A program made the position numbers and the translations under genes. The notes under the pieces were generated by a model. It had not been told where the DNA came from, made no database searches, and saw only the letters and a program-made list of their open reading frames with translations. Shown here piece after piece: positions 1 through 8,555 of a stretch of 47,716 bases of DNA. Position 1 is the stretch's first letter; every line of letters begins with the position of its first letter. The stretch comes from Anaerolineae bacterium (lineage in GTDB: Bacteria > Chloroflexota > Anaerolineae > Anaerolineales > UBA11858). The stretch lies in contig DUEG01000005.1 in assembly GCA_011176615.1 (NCBI GenBank), forward strand, positions 1-47,716, read 5' to 3'.

Positions 1-34
1 CCGAGAAGTAATGTGTTCTTGTTAATGAGAATGC

Positions 35-1177
35 TCATTTAGCACCTCCAATTGCGGCATCTACTGCTTTGTGTGCCGCGTCTGTAAGGGTTTCAGCAGT
101 GATCATATTTGCACCTGTTAGTATTTTTCTTCCTTCTTTTGCATTTGTGCCAACCAGGCGTGCTACTATTGGAACTTTTGGTTTGACTTCATCCAGTGAT
201 TGCAAAATTCCTTTAGCAACTTCATCAACTCGCGTAATACCACCAAAAATATTAATTAGAACTGCTTTGATATTTGGTTCCGAGAGAATAATACGAAGGG
301 CAGCAGCAACTTTTGTGGCTCCCGCGCCTCCTCCAATATCAAGGAAGTTAGCAGGTTCTCCACCATAAAGTTTGATGACATCCATGGTTGTCATTGCCAA
401 ACCTGCGCCATTTACCAAGCACCCAATATTACCATCAAGTTTTATATAAGAAAGACCATATTTACGGGCTTCGATTTCTTCAGCTGCCTCTATGTCCAAA
501 TCTCGCATTTCTGCTAAATCTGGATGTCTAAATAATGAATTGTCATCTAAGACCATTTTTCCATCTACAGCGATCAATTCCCCTTCATCAGTAATTACAA
601 GTGGGTTAATCTCAGCAAGTGTTGCGTCGGAATTTTTGTAAGCCTGCCATAGACCATGAGTAATTTTGGCGAAGGAGCGCCAATGTTTTTGAGGCAAGTT
701 TATACCGCTTGCTAAATCACGGGTTTGGTAGTCCCTTAATCCAAGAAGAGGGTCAATATGAACTTTAATTATTTTTTCTGGGGAAGTCCGGGCTACTTCT
801 TCGATTTCAATACCGCCTTCAGACGAAGCCATGAGAACAGGTTTTCGAGCCATGCGATCGTTTGTGATTCCAAGATAAATTTCTTTGTTGATGCTAACTG
901 CTTTGTCAATCAAAACCTTTCTGACAGGTAATCCTTTGATCTCCATACTTAAGATTTGAGTGGCAATTTCTTCGGCTTCGGTAGCATTTTTTGCTAATTT
1001 TATGCCGCCAGCCTTACCGCGGCCTCCTACGAGAACCTGAGATTTAATAACAACGCGGCCACCGATATCTTCTGCAATTTTTTTTGCTTCTGTTGAAGTA
1101 GCCGCTACTTTCCCGTTTGGGATTGGAACTCCGTATTTGGCAAATATTCTTTTTGATTGATATTCATGTAATTTCAT
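35..1177 (-). CDS. sucC: Succinyl-CoA ligase (ADP-forming), beta subunit
   Basis: Beta subunit of succinyl-CoA synthetase, which interconverts succinyl-CoA and succinate with formation of a nucleoside triphosphate in the TCA cycle; cytoplasmic, partner SucD. At 380 residues it has the usual family length. It opens with [16 protein letters not shown], typical of SucC, has the ATP-grasp glycine-rich stretch GGRGKAGG near residue 52 and the CoA-ligase part with [14 protein letters not shown] and FLDIGGGA near residues 250-285. The ATG is preceded by GGGAG at a reasonable distance. A sucD gene would be expected downstream, but only 34 bases remain before the window edge and they hold no start codon. 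It relates functionally to korAB at the other end of the window. Confidence 0.96.
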   Translation of the reverse strand: MKLHEYQSKRIFAKYGVPIPNGKVAATSTEAKKIAEDIGGRVVIKSQVLVGGRGKAGGIKLAKNATEAEEIATQILSMEIKGLPVRKVLIDKAVSINKEIYLGITNDRMARKPVLMASSEGGIEIEEVARTSPEKIIKVHIDPLLGLRDYQTRDLASGINLPQKHWRSFAKITHGLWQAYKNSDATLAEINPLVITDEGELIAVDGKMVLDDNSLFRHPDLAEMRDLDIEAAEEIEARKYGLSYIKLDGNIGCLVNGAGLAMTTMDVIKLYGGEPANFLDIGGGAGATKVAAALRIILSEPNIKAVLINIFGGITRVDEVAKGILQSLDEVKPKVPIVARLVGTNAKEGRKILTGANMITAETLTDAAHKAVDAAIGGAK

Positions 1178-1237
1178 AAAATATTACTCCCGAGAAATTA
1201 ATGGAGGTGCATATAGAAGTTAATAGTTAATAAAGAA

Positions 1238-1246
1238 ATTATACCA
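1238..1246 (-). promoter_or_regulatory. Extended -10 promoter element for sucC
   Basis: The minus strand reads TGGTATAAT about 60 bases before the sucC start: a perfect TATAAT with the TGn extension. No convincing -35 hexamer lies 16-18 bases further upstream, which fits an extended -10 promoter. The 225-base gap between sucC and the next gene holds nothing else that I recognise. Confidence 0.5.
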
Positions 1247-1402
1247 TGCAAGAAAATCAAAACTATTAGCCAAAAGCAATATAATCCTTATGTCATATGT
1301 CAATAGTTTTAGTATTTTTAGTGAAGATTCTTGTGCTTAAGGATATTTGGAAAGTAATCTACCAAGCGCAAAAGAGGAAACTTTTAATGCACTGATACTG
1401 GT

Positions 1403-4400
1403 TTAATCTTTGGATTCTGGTTCCAAGGAAAAATGGAGCACTCGATGATTGCCGGTATCAACTACCCAAACACCTCCTTGTTTATCAACAGCCAATCCTG
1501 TAGGCAGATTCAAACCATCGGGACCGCTTCCATAATCACCCCAGTATTTAATAAAATTACCATCTGTATCGAATTCTAAAATGCGATATCCCTCGGGATC
1601 ACTAATATATAACTGATTATTTTTGGAGATAGCCAAATAGGGTTTGTTATCAAGCGATTGTCCATACCATCCACTAATTTCCCATTCTTTATCAGCAGTA
1701 AATGATGTGAACGTGTTGTCAGTTACGAATCTTTGGATTCGTTGATTCCAGGTGTCGGCTACGAAAATACGACCTTCATTATCAATTGCTATTCCGACAG
1801 GTTCGTCGAATTGCCCGCTCATTAGACCAGCAGATCCAAATTGGTTAATATAGTCTCCATCGCTGGTAAATATCACAATTCTTTTATTCCCTGTATCCGT
1901 TACAAATATACGGTTTTGAGAATCGACTTTGATATCCCTAGGGCCCCAAAATGCTGTGGGTTCTTCTCCTTGACCGAAGAAGCCCCACTGTTCGATGAAA
2001 TTTCCCGCTTCGTCAAATTTCTGTATTCGGTGGTTCCATGTATCTGCTACATATACATTATTGTTGTTATCTACAGCGATTCCCCAAGGCTCATAAAAAG
2101 TTCCTGGTTGAGCATTTCCGGTAGGTATATCAGCAAATGACCCCCACATGTTGATGAATTCACCTTGCGCAGAAAGATGTTGAATCCGATGATTCCCAGT
2201 ATCAGCAACATAGAGGGAGCCATCAGGTGCGATTGCAATATTCCTTGGGGATTCAAACTTACCAGCATCTGTTCCTTCGCCGCCAATAACGATGTCTGGA
2301 ATTAATTTTAACCCTTTACCTTCATAAGGATCTGCTTTTATCTCTTCTTTGGAGACAGGAGATAAGCCTAGATTCCAGACTTTTGAAGCAATATCTTTGC
2401 GAACATAAAGACGCATGCGATCAGAGGGAGACCAATTTTGCAAGCTAATATCCTTGTTAGTTAACTCAAAATACTTCGTATAGTCGTGATTGAACCAAAT
2501 TTGAAAAATCGCATTGCGCATTTCGCGATCAAATAAAGCGTTCTTTATACGTTCCCAAGTAAGATTGAAATAATCTTGATTTGGCCACCAAATTCTAATA
2601 TAGTCGAATTGAAAGTATGCCTGACCAACAACGGGCGTTAATTTATCGAAATTTTTATTACCAACGAGAATTACTGGGGCGTCACGAAGATCTCTTGTTG
2701 GGTTTTCGCCATAGTATTTTTGGTTGGGAAAATTACGTAAATACCACCAGAATGGGTAAGTCGTTTCATCATCATAGGCAACAAGCATTGACAAACTATC
2801 AGTTGTTCTTTCTGATAATTCTTTAATTTGCTCAAAAGCCTCTTTGGGTCCTCTAGCCATATGGGCATAGACAAGATACTCTGTTGGATTGTTGTAATTA
2901 ATGTAAGAAGCCATAAAGGATGTTCTTGCAGTTAATATTGCCAAAAAGCCAAACATTGTAATTGCAAACACACGTCCAAATTCTGTTAAATCCCATTTAT
3001 TTATTAATATTGCTAACCAAATCCCAGAAGATATTACGATTATAGAAGAAACCAAGAACAAACTCGTTGAAGATAATTGGGATAGGTCATCTCCTTGAAA
3101 TGGTGGGTTTGAACCTTCAAAAACGGCTAAAACTTTTGATAAACTTAGCAAAAAAACAAATAAGAGACCAAGTGTGATCAAACCTTGGTTTTCACGGAAA
3201 TATGACCAATCAACATGCTCAATTAATTTACCAATTGTCCAACCTGCAAGTAGAATCATTGGCCAGACAATATGGAACGTGAGCCATGGCATTTTTTCCC
3301 CAGCAATTGTATAAGCAATAATACTAGTAATAATCCAAAAGCCGAGAAAAGGGATGAATAAATTGTCACTATTTATATTTTTGTGAATTTTGTGGCTATT
3401 TGTTGTAGGAATGTTTCTTCTTTTAATCGATACAAGCCATAATGCAATAATGCTGCCAAGCGCAGGAAGATATTCATAGAAAGGGATTTGAAGCCCAATA
3501 TAATAATACCAAGGTTGACTTCCTCTATTTACCCCTTGTTGTTCAAGCCAGTAACCTAAGGAGCCGACTAATCCTGTGAAGAAACCGTTCCCATTGGTGA
3601 AAAATGATGTATATAATAAAACAAATGGAATATAGAAAATTCCAGCATTAATCAACCATAATTTACGATTCCACAACAATCCAATTCCAATGGATATGAG
3701 CACCAATGGAATAACAAAAGCACCAGTTCTGAGCATTCCTTGATAACTATAATCTGTTGGATCCCATCCCATAAATTTTACAGGAAATGGAGCCAATTGT
3801 GGTAGAACAAGGGTCATTAATAGAATAATTAAACTAAACGACCGTTCCTTTTTTAATAAATCCCAGGAAAAGCCACGGATAGCAAAATATAACGCCACCA
3901 AAAGAGTCAAAACGATCAGGCTGAGGGGTAGGATTGTTAATAAAGGATTTGTTACTGCTGTTGTAACTTCGCTTGATTCTTGTGCAATTTCCGCTGTCGG
4001 GACAGTTGTAGAAGGAGAATTTGAAAAGAATTTAATCCCCATAAATGCAACGATTACAATTAGCGAGATTATCAAAAGTGAAATAAAAGGTTTTCGGTAT
4101 TGAGGGTTTTTCCAGTTTGCCTTTAAGATCGATGCGACAAAAACTAAACCAAGAAAAATCAAAGCCTGCGCTGTATAGATGAAAGCGGTTTCCTTTGTTG
4201 TAAAATGCAACATTGTGACAGCAGTAAGCCAATAGGTGTATTTGACCTTACCGGATTCTAAATAATTAAGAATAGCCCAAAGAGTGATTAATCCGAAAAC
4301 ACCTATAAATGCTTCATTACGCACATAACGACCATAATAAAGCATATAAGGTGAAATTAGAAATAAAAGCGCAGTGATTAGTGTGCCTATTTTCCCCAAA

Positions 4401-4756
4401 TATCTTTTGTAATTCCAGACGAAAGCAATCGTTAAAATACTAAATATAGCCGCAGGAATTCTTGCTGTGAAATCATTATCACCGAAGAAAAAATATGATA
4501 GAGCAACGAGATGGAATTGCAATGGTCCATGAGTAATGGGTGTGTGTGAATACCCCATGCCCTTATACAAGCGCCATGCATAATATACATGACTTGTCTC
4601 ATCATGGCTAATTGTTCTAGCACCCAGATTATAAAAGCGTGACACAATTGCTAACACAATTATCAAAATGAAGATAAAAGTCTCAATAGTAAAAAAATTG
4701 TTTTCGAGGAGGGGCTTGTCGAGCCAATTTAGTGATTTCCTTTCTTGATGTTCCAT
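1403..4756 (-). CDS. Multi-pass GT-C glycosyltransferase fused to C-terminal NHL beta-propeller
   Basis: A 1117-residue membrane protein. Residues about 20-640 hold a dozen or more hydrophobic segments and the first loop carries HDE (in SHDETSHVYYAWR), the acidic signature expected of GT-C enzymes that use polyprenyl-phosphate sugars (PMT/GT39-like; the family I recall as TIGR03663/Agl23-like). From about residue 820 to the end there are six or so NHL repeats, each with a form of GIAVD...VYVADTWNHRIQKF, which should fold into a beta-propeller outside the membrane. The start ATG has GGGAGAAAGT before it. Substrate and acceptor cannot be read from the sequence. Nearby sugar-nucleotide genes (5649-7789, 10239-11198) suggest surface glycan work; that link is inference. 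Confidence 0.8.
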   Translation of the reverse strand: MEHQERKSLNWLDKPLLENNFFTIETFIFILIIVLAIVSRFYNLGARTISHDETSHVYYAWRLYKGMGYSHTPITHGPLQFHLVALSYFFFGDNDFTARIPAAIFSILTIAFVWNYKRYLGKIGTLITALLFLISPYMLYYGRYVRNEAFIGVFGLITLWAILNYLESGKVKYTYWLTAVTMLHFTTKETAFIYTAQALIFLGLVFVASILKANWKNPQYRKPFISLLIISLIVIVAFMGIKFFSNSPSTTVPTAEIAQESSEVTTAVTNPLLTILPLSLIVLTLLVALYFAIRGFSWDLLKKERSFSLIILLMTLVLPQLAPFPVKFMGWDPTDYSYQGMLRTGAFVIPLVLISIGIGLLWNRKLWLINAGIFYIPFVLLYTSFFTNGNGFFTGLVGSLGYWLEQQGVNRGSQPWYYYIGLQIPFYEYLPALGSIIALWLVSIKRRNIPTTNSHKIHKNINSDNLFIPFLGFWIITSIIAYTIAGEKMPWLTFHIVWPMILLAGWTIGKLIEHVDWSYFRENQGLITLGLLFVFLLSLSKVLAVFEGSNPPFQGDDLSQLSSTSLFLVSSIIVISSGIWLAILINKWDLTEFGRVFAITMFGFLAILTARTSFMASYINYNNPTEYLVYAHMARGPKEAFEQIKELSERTTDSLSMLVAYDDETTYPFWWYLRNFPNQKYYGENPTRDLRDAPVILVGNKNFDKLTPVVGQAYFQFDYIRIWWPNQDYFNLTWERIKNALFDREMRNAIFQIWFNHDYTKYFELTNKDISLQNWSPSDRMRLYVRKDIASKVWNLGLSPVSKEEIKADPYEGKGLKLIPDIVIGGEGTDAGKFESPRNIAIAPDGSLYVADTGNHRIQHLSAQGEFINMWGSFADIPTGNAQPGTFYEPWGIAVDNNNNVYVADTWNHRIQKFDEAGNFIEQWGFFGQGEEPTAFWGPRDIKVDSQNRIFVTDTGNKRIVIFTSDGDYINQFGSAGLMSGQFDEPVGIAIDNEGRIFVADTWNQRIQRFVTDNTFTSFTADKEWEISGWYGQSLDNKPYLAISKNNQLYISDPEGYRILEFDTDGNFIKYWGDYGSGPDGLNLPTGLAVDKQGGVWVVDTGNHRVLHFSLEPESKD

Positions 4757-4835
4757 ACTTTCTCCCGTTTAAATTAATTTCAAATGTTTTATCAGTTATT
4801 TACTTTATTGAGAATTTCTATTACAAACAAATAAT

Positions 4836-5546
4836 TTATGATTTAAGGTCATGAATTTCTCTTTCTGACAAAAATCGCCACGATCCTGTTTTTAGATTCC
4901 CTAATCGGAGAGTTCCTATTCTAATTCTAATGATGCGTTTAACATACAAACCGGTAAGTTGTCCCATTTCTCGAATTTGGCGTTTTTTTCCTTCAAACAA
5001 AATTACAGAAAGCCAAGCGCCTTTGTCCTTGTGCGTACTCAATATCTTCACCTTGGCAGGAATAGTTCTATGTCCATCTAACAATACGATACCACTTTTC
5101 CATGCTTTAATCTGCTTGTCATCTGGGATTTTTGAGACTAAAACTTTGTACTCTTTTTCGTGTTGATAACGTGGGTGGGTTAATTTGTTTGTTAGTTCGC
5201 CATCGTTCGTGAGCAGGATTAAACCCTCACTATCAATGTCGAGCCGTCCTACGGGGTAAATATGGCCTAGATTTGGAATTAAATCAAGTACGGTTCTCCT
5301 ATTTTCCTTTGTCTTTGTAGTAGAAAGCACGCCTCGTGGTTTATTAAGGGCAATATAAATGTTTGATGCCGGTCCCTTAATTATCTTGTTATCAAGGGAA
5401 ATTTTGTCTTTTGATATATCAACTTTCATTCCGAGTTTTGCTTTTTTACCGTTTACGTAGACGCGACCATCAGAAATTAACTTTTCACAACTACGCCGAG
5501 ACCCTATACCGGCATGTGCGAGAAACTTTTGCAATCTTTCTTCCAT
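4836..5546 (-). CDS. rluB: Ribosomal large-subunit pseudouridine synthase, RsuA/RluB family
   Basis: Converts a specific uridine in rRNA to pseudouridine. An N-terminal S4 RNA-binding domain (residues 1-60, RLQKFLAHAGIGSRRSCEKL) is followed by the RsuA/RluB/E/F catalytic domain, with the signature GRLDIDSEGLILLTNDGEL and catalytic Asp103. Length 236 fits the family. RluB (23S rRNA) is favoured over RsuA because many bacteria carry this gene next to scpA-scpB; here scpB lies upstream on the same strand but two sugar genes stand between. The exact target base cannot be told from sequence. Confidence 0.9.
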   Translation of the reverse strand: MEERLQKFLAHAGIGSRRSCEKLISDGRVYVNGKKAKLGMKVDISKDKISLDNKIIKGPASNIYIALNKPRGVLSTTKTKENRRTVLDLIPNLGHIYPVGRLDIDSEGLILLTNDGELTNKLTHPRYQHEKEYKVLVSKIPDDKQIKAWKSGIVLLDGHRTIPAKVKILSTHKDKGAWLSVILFEGKKRQIREMGQLTGLYVKRIIRIRIGTLRLGNLKTGSWRFLSEREIHDLKS

Positions 5547-5648
5547 AGGATAAAACCTTAGATAAATTATAACGCAGACAGATTTTTCGGATTATTTCTC
5601 AATTAAATAAATAATATGGCTAATGAGATACTTTGTTCAAGATTATTA

Positions 5649-6620
5649 TTAATCACAAAAAGGACAAAGCACTTTCTCTTTGATAATTGTATTCTCTTCT
5701 ACTTTTGTTCCACTAAGAATCACAGATGATTGAATAGATACATTATCTTTTATTTCGCATCCTTTTTCTATGAACACCTCTGGACCGATGAAGCAGTTCT
5801 TACCAATCTTGACATTTGGTTCAATGTGAATAGGGGGAATGAATTGCGTAGATAAATTAATTAATTCTTTATCAAAAAGAATATTTAATTCATTGTTTCG
5901 TCTTAAGTAAGCGCGATTTACATTTAATAAGTCTTGGGGAGAAGTAACTGTATAACGCTCAGACACATGGTATCCATAAACTCCGCCTTCATCTTCAATC
6001 ATCATTTGGATTGCATCTTGAAGCTCAAATTCATTTCTTGGAGATATATCTATCTTGTCTAAATACCCCAATATTCTTTTAGAGAATCCATAAATTGGAA
6101 TGCTTCCTATATTGCTTGGCGCCTTATCCAGAGAAGGCTTTTCAACAATCCTCTTGATGGAATTGTCTCCGTTGAGCTCAACGATGCCACTTTTAGGAAT
6201 CATCTCATCGGGTAATGAAATAAGCGTTAACAGCCCATTATACTGTTTATTATTTCTCCATGTAGTGAGGAATCTGTTCAAGTCATCTAGAGGAATCAAA
6301 TTGTCACATGCAGAAAGGATAAAATTATTATTAATAACCTGTGATGCTTGTTTCAAGGCATGCGCCATCCCAAGTTGTTGGTCTTGAAAGACAAAAGTGA
6401 ATTTTATATCATACGAGGTATTTTTTTCTAAATGTGGACGAATACTCTTGTCATTAGGTCTGATAACAATTATAAATTCATGGATATCGTGTAAATAAAA
6501 GGATTCAATTACTCTTTCAACCATTGGTTTTCCAACAATAGGTTGCATTGCTTTCGATCGATATTGTGTCAGTAACCCCAATCGTTTTCCGCTACCAGCC
6601 GCTAATATTACTGCCTGCAT
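5649..6620 (-). CDS. Sugar-1-phosphate nucleotidyltransferase with short left-handed beta-helix tail
   Basis: Predicted to join a sugar-1-phosphate to a nucleoside triphosphate to give an NDP-sugar. The N-terminus MQAVILAAGSGKRLGLLTQY followed by KAMQPIVGKP is the nucleotide-binding signature of the NTP_transferase (RmlA/GalU/GlmU-like) fold; SACDNLIPLDD near residue 105 is the metal and sugar-phosphate loop. The last 60 residues contain hexapeptide-type repeats and end in CPFCD. Its ATG shares one base with the TAA stop of the upstream sugar kinase (TAATG), so the two are very probably translationally coupled and act in sequence. Sugar and nucleotide specificity are unknown; UTP with glucuronate-1-phosphate is one reasonable guess given the kinase. 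Confidence 0.85.
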   Translation of the reverse strand: MQAVILAAGSGKRLGLLTQYRSKAMQPIVGKPMVERVIESFYLHDIHEFIIVIRPNDKSIRPHLEKNTSYDIKFTFVFQDQQLGMAHALKQASQVINNNFILSACDNLIPLDDLNRFLTTWRNNKQYNGLLTLISLPDEMIPKSGIVELNGDNSIKRIVEKPSLDKAPSNIGSIPIYGFSKRILGYLDKIDISPRNEFELQDAIQMMIEDEGGVYGYHVSERYTVTSPQDLLNVNRAYLRRNNELNILFDKELINLSTQFIPPIHIEPNVKIGKNCFIGPEVFIEKGCEIKDNVSIQSSVILSGTKVEENTIIKEKVLCPFCD

Positions 6621-7789
6621 TAGATTAAACCAGTCTTATTTTCTTTATCTTTAATACTAAGACCTTGAACTGATATCTTTGGAGTATAGATAGAAGCATT
6701 TTGTAGGTTCAATTCCTTGATTTGTTTTTCCCAAACATCCGCTAGTTCGTTTTCTTTTCCAGGCTTGACCAATGCGTAGATAGAACCTCCTTGACCGGCG
6801 CCTGTAAGTTTTGCGCCTAACGCATGCTGATTTAAGGCGGTTTGAATTAATAGATTATTTAATCGTCCGGCGCCTTCTTGGAAACCGCAATAGTTCATCA
6901 TATCATTGACAACACCATGATTTAAGTTCATCATTTGACCAAAAGTTTCCATCTCGCTATTAAGTAACGCAATTTTTCCTTTCCAAGCCGTTTCCCAAAT
7001 TCTCTCCATATATTTAATCATCGGCGGCTTGGAACCACCCTTGTGATACCAAGTGTTATACTCCTCAAGATATTTTGTGCGCATCGCGTGATGTATATTT
7101 CCCGAATCGTGTTTAAGCCCTGTTGTTATTGCTACAAGGGAAAGTTTTCCTGCCCAACGATTTAAAATTTCATAAGTAGCGAATGGTTCCTGAGTGATAG
7201 ATTTATGAAAAAGTTTTCCGCGATAATCGATATATGCAAGACCACCGAAAATTGGCACATATCGATCCGCAAACCCGCATGTAATTCCTAATTCATTTTC
7301 CTCGATACGCTGAGTCATTTCTGCCAAAACATAGTTATTCATTATTTGTGTATCGAGGTGATAAAATTCGCGTAATGCGGCTAAGGTTAAAATAACGAAT
7401 AATGATGATCCGCCCAATCCGCTTTGTCGTGGTACTTCGCTCCATGTTGTAAGTCTAAAGCCACGTCTACAAATTTTGGATCTAAATTCAGGTGATATCT
7501 TTAAAAGAAAATTAAAAGCCCCCTTACAGAGTTTTGGCTCATCATCCATTGGTATAAGAGAATTTGATAACTCGCATTCAAAAACAGAATTTAGAGGAAA
7601 GTCCTTGGATTGATTATCATTGCCTGAGCCGGGCGCTCGCATTTCAAATACGATCTTGTCTGATGGTTCAATAATGGCATGAGCATAAAGAGATATTGCC
7701 ATTGAAATTGTTGCGAAATCACCCTCAACTGCATCGCTTGGATTTCCCAGTATGTTGATGCGTGCTGGTACCTTTAAATAATATGACAT
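6620..7789 (-). CDS. GHMP-family sugar kinase, glucuronokinase-like
   Basis: ATP-dependent small-molecule kinase of the GHMP fold, 389 residues. Visible motifs: an N-terminal PARINILGNPSDAVEGD (residues 8-24), the ATP-binding motif EVPRQSGLGGSSLF (118-131, the P-x3-GLGSS loop) and the C-terminal LTGAGQGGS near 335. The GNPSD string is what I recall from plant glucuronokinases, where other sugar kinases have GEHxD; heptose-7-phosphate kinase-like enzymes are the main alternative. It overlaps the following nucleotidyltransferase by one base, so the pair most likely forms a salvage route sugar -> sugar-1-phosphate -> NDP-sugar. Substrate assignment is inference. Confidence 0.8.
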   Translation of the reverse strand: MSYYLKVPARINILGNPSDAVEGDFATISMAISLYAHAIIEPSDKIVFEMRAPGSGNDNQSKDFPLNSVFECELSNSLIPMDDEPKLCKGAFNFLLKISPEFRSKICRRGFRLTTWSEVPRQSGLGGSSLFVILTLAALREFYHLDTQIMNNYVLAEMTQRIEENELGITCGFADRYVPIFGGLAYIDYRGKLFHKSITQEPFATYEILNRWAGKLSLVAITTGLKHDSGNIHHAMRTKYLEEYNTWYHKGGSKPPMIKYMERIWETAWKGKIALLNSEMETFGQMMNLNHGVVNDMMNYCGFQEGAGRLNNLLIQTALNQHALGAKLTGAGQGGSIYALVKPGKENELADVWEKQIKELNLQNASIYTPKISVQGLSIKDKENKTGLI

Positions 7790-7880
7790 TTCTCCTCCGC
7801 ATCTTTCCCGCGTGAATTAAATAATTGTATCTTGGAGGGAAAGGCAATTGGAATATATATGTGCGCCTAAGAAAGTGTAC

Positions 7881-8498
7881 TCAAAATTCGGATTTACCTA
7901 GTTCAGCATTTTCCTCAAATTGAACATGTTTGGAATTGTTATTCTCATTATTAATTTGGCTAGTACTATCATTATCGATGGGAGGAAGTTTTTCTAATGA
8001 TTCGAGACCAAAATACTTGAGAAAATCAGGTGTTGTTGTATATAATATTGGTCTTCCTGGACTATCTGCACGTCCGACATCTTCTATCAAGCCTTTGCTA
8101 AGCATATTTTGGATGACACTGTCACTGTTAACTCCACGGATTGAATCAACCTGTGGACGGGTGATTGGTTGTTTATAGGCAATAATTGCAAGGGTTTCAA
8201 GGGCAGCGCGGCTGAGTTTGCTGGTGGTTTCAATGTTTAGAAAAGTTTCTATAAGGTGAGAGATTTCAGGCGCGCTGATCAACTGAACATGATTTTTGTG
8301 CCTCTGAACGCGAATTCCTCGTATTTTTAAGTTGTTTTCTAAAATGCTGATTTGTTTTTCTATTTCGCGAGTGCTAAGATTTAACAATGCGGCTAATTGA
8401 TGAATGCTAATGGGCGATGGCGAAACAAAAAGGAGTGCCTCAATTTTTGCACAATAATCTAAACCATTTACAATTCTTTCGCTTATGTTGTTTGACAT
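7881..8498 (-). CDS. scpB: Segregation and condensation protein B
   Basis: ScpB is the dimeric winged-helix kleisin-associated subunit of the SMC-ScpA-ScpB complex that compacts and segregates the chromosome. The 205-residue protein shows the ScpB pattern: KIEALLFVSPSPISIHQLA at residues 18-36, then RAALETLAIIAYKQPITRPQ and IRGVNSDSVIQNML, then GLIEDVGRADSPGRPILYTT and FLKYFGLESLEKLP. The acidic and asparagine-rich tail (about residues 178-205) is probably disordered. scpA is not adjacent: the upstream neighbour is a divergent lipoprotein gene. Confidence 0.95.
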   Translation of the reverse strand: MSNNISERIVNGLDYCAKIEALLFVSPSPISIHQLAALLNLSTREIEKQISILENNLKIRGIRVQRHKNHVQLISAPEISHLIETFLNIETTSKLSRAALETLAIIAYKQPITRPQVDSIRGVNSDSVIQNMLSKGLIEDVGRADSPGRPILYTTTPDFLKYFGLESLEKLPPIDNDSTSQINNENNNSKHVQFEENAELGKSEF

Positions 8499-8555
8499 GC
8501 TATAATTTGAAGGTTGTTTTTCTTGACTAGTTATTAAGATTGGGAGTTAATAATT

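Noticed and set aside
1203-1227. GGAGGTGCATATA followed by GAA recurs at 34555 before the glmS ribozyme
   Set aside because: A 13-base match is expected several times by chance in a window this size, and the first copy is antisense to sucC with no frame after it.
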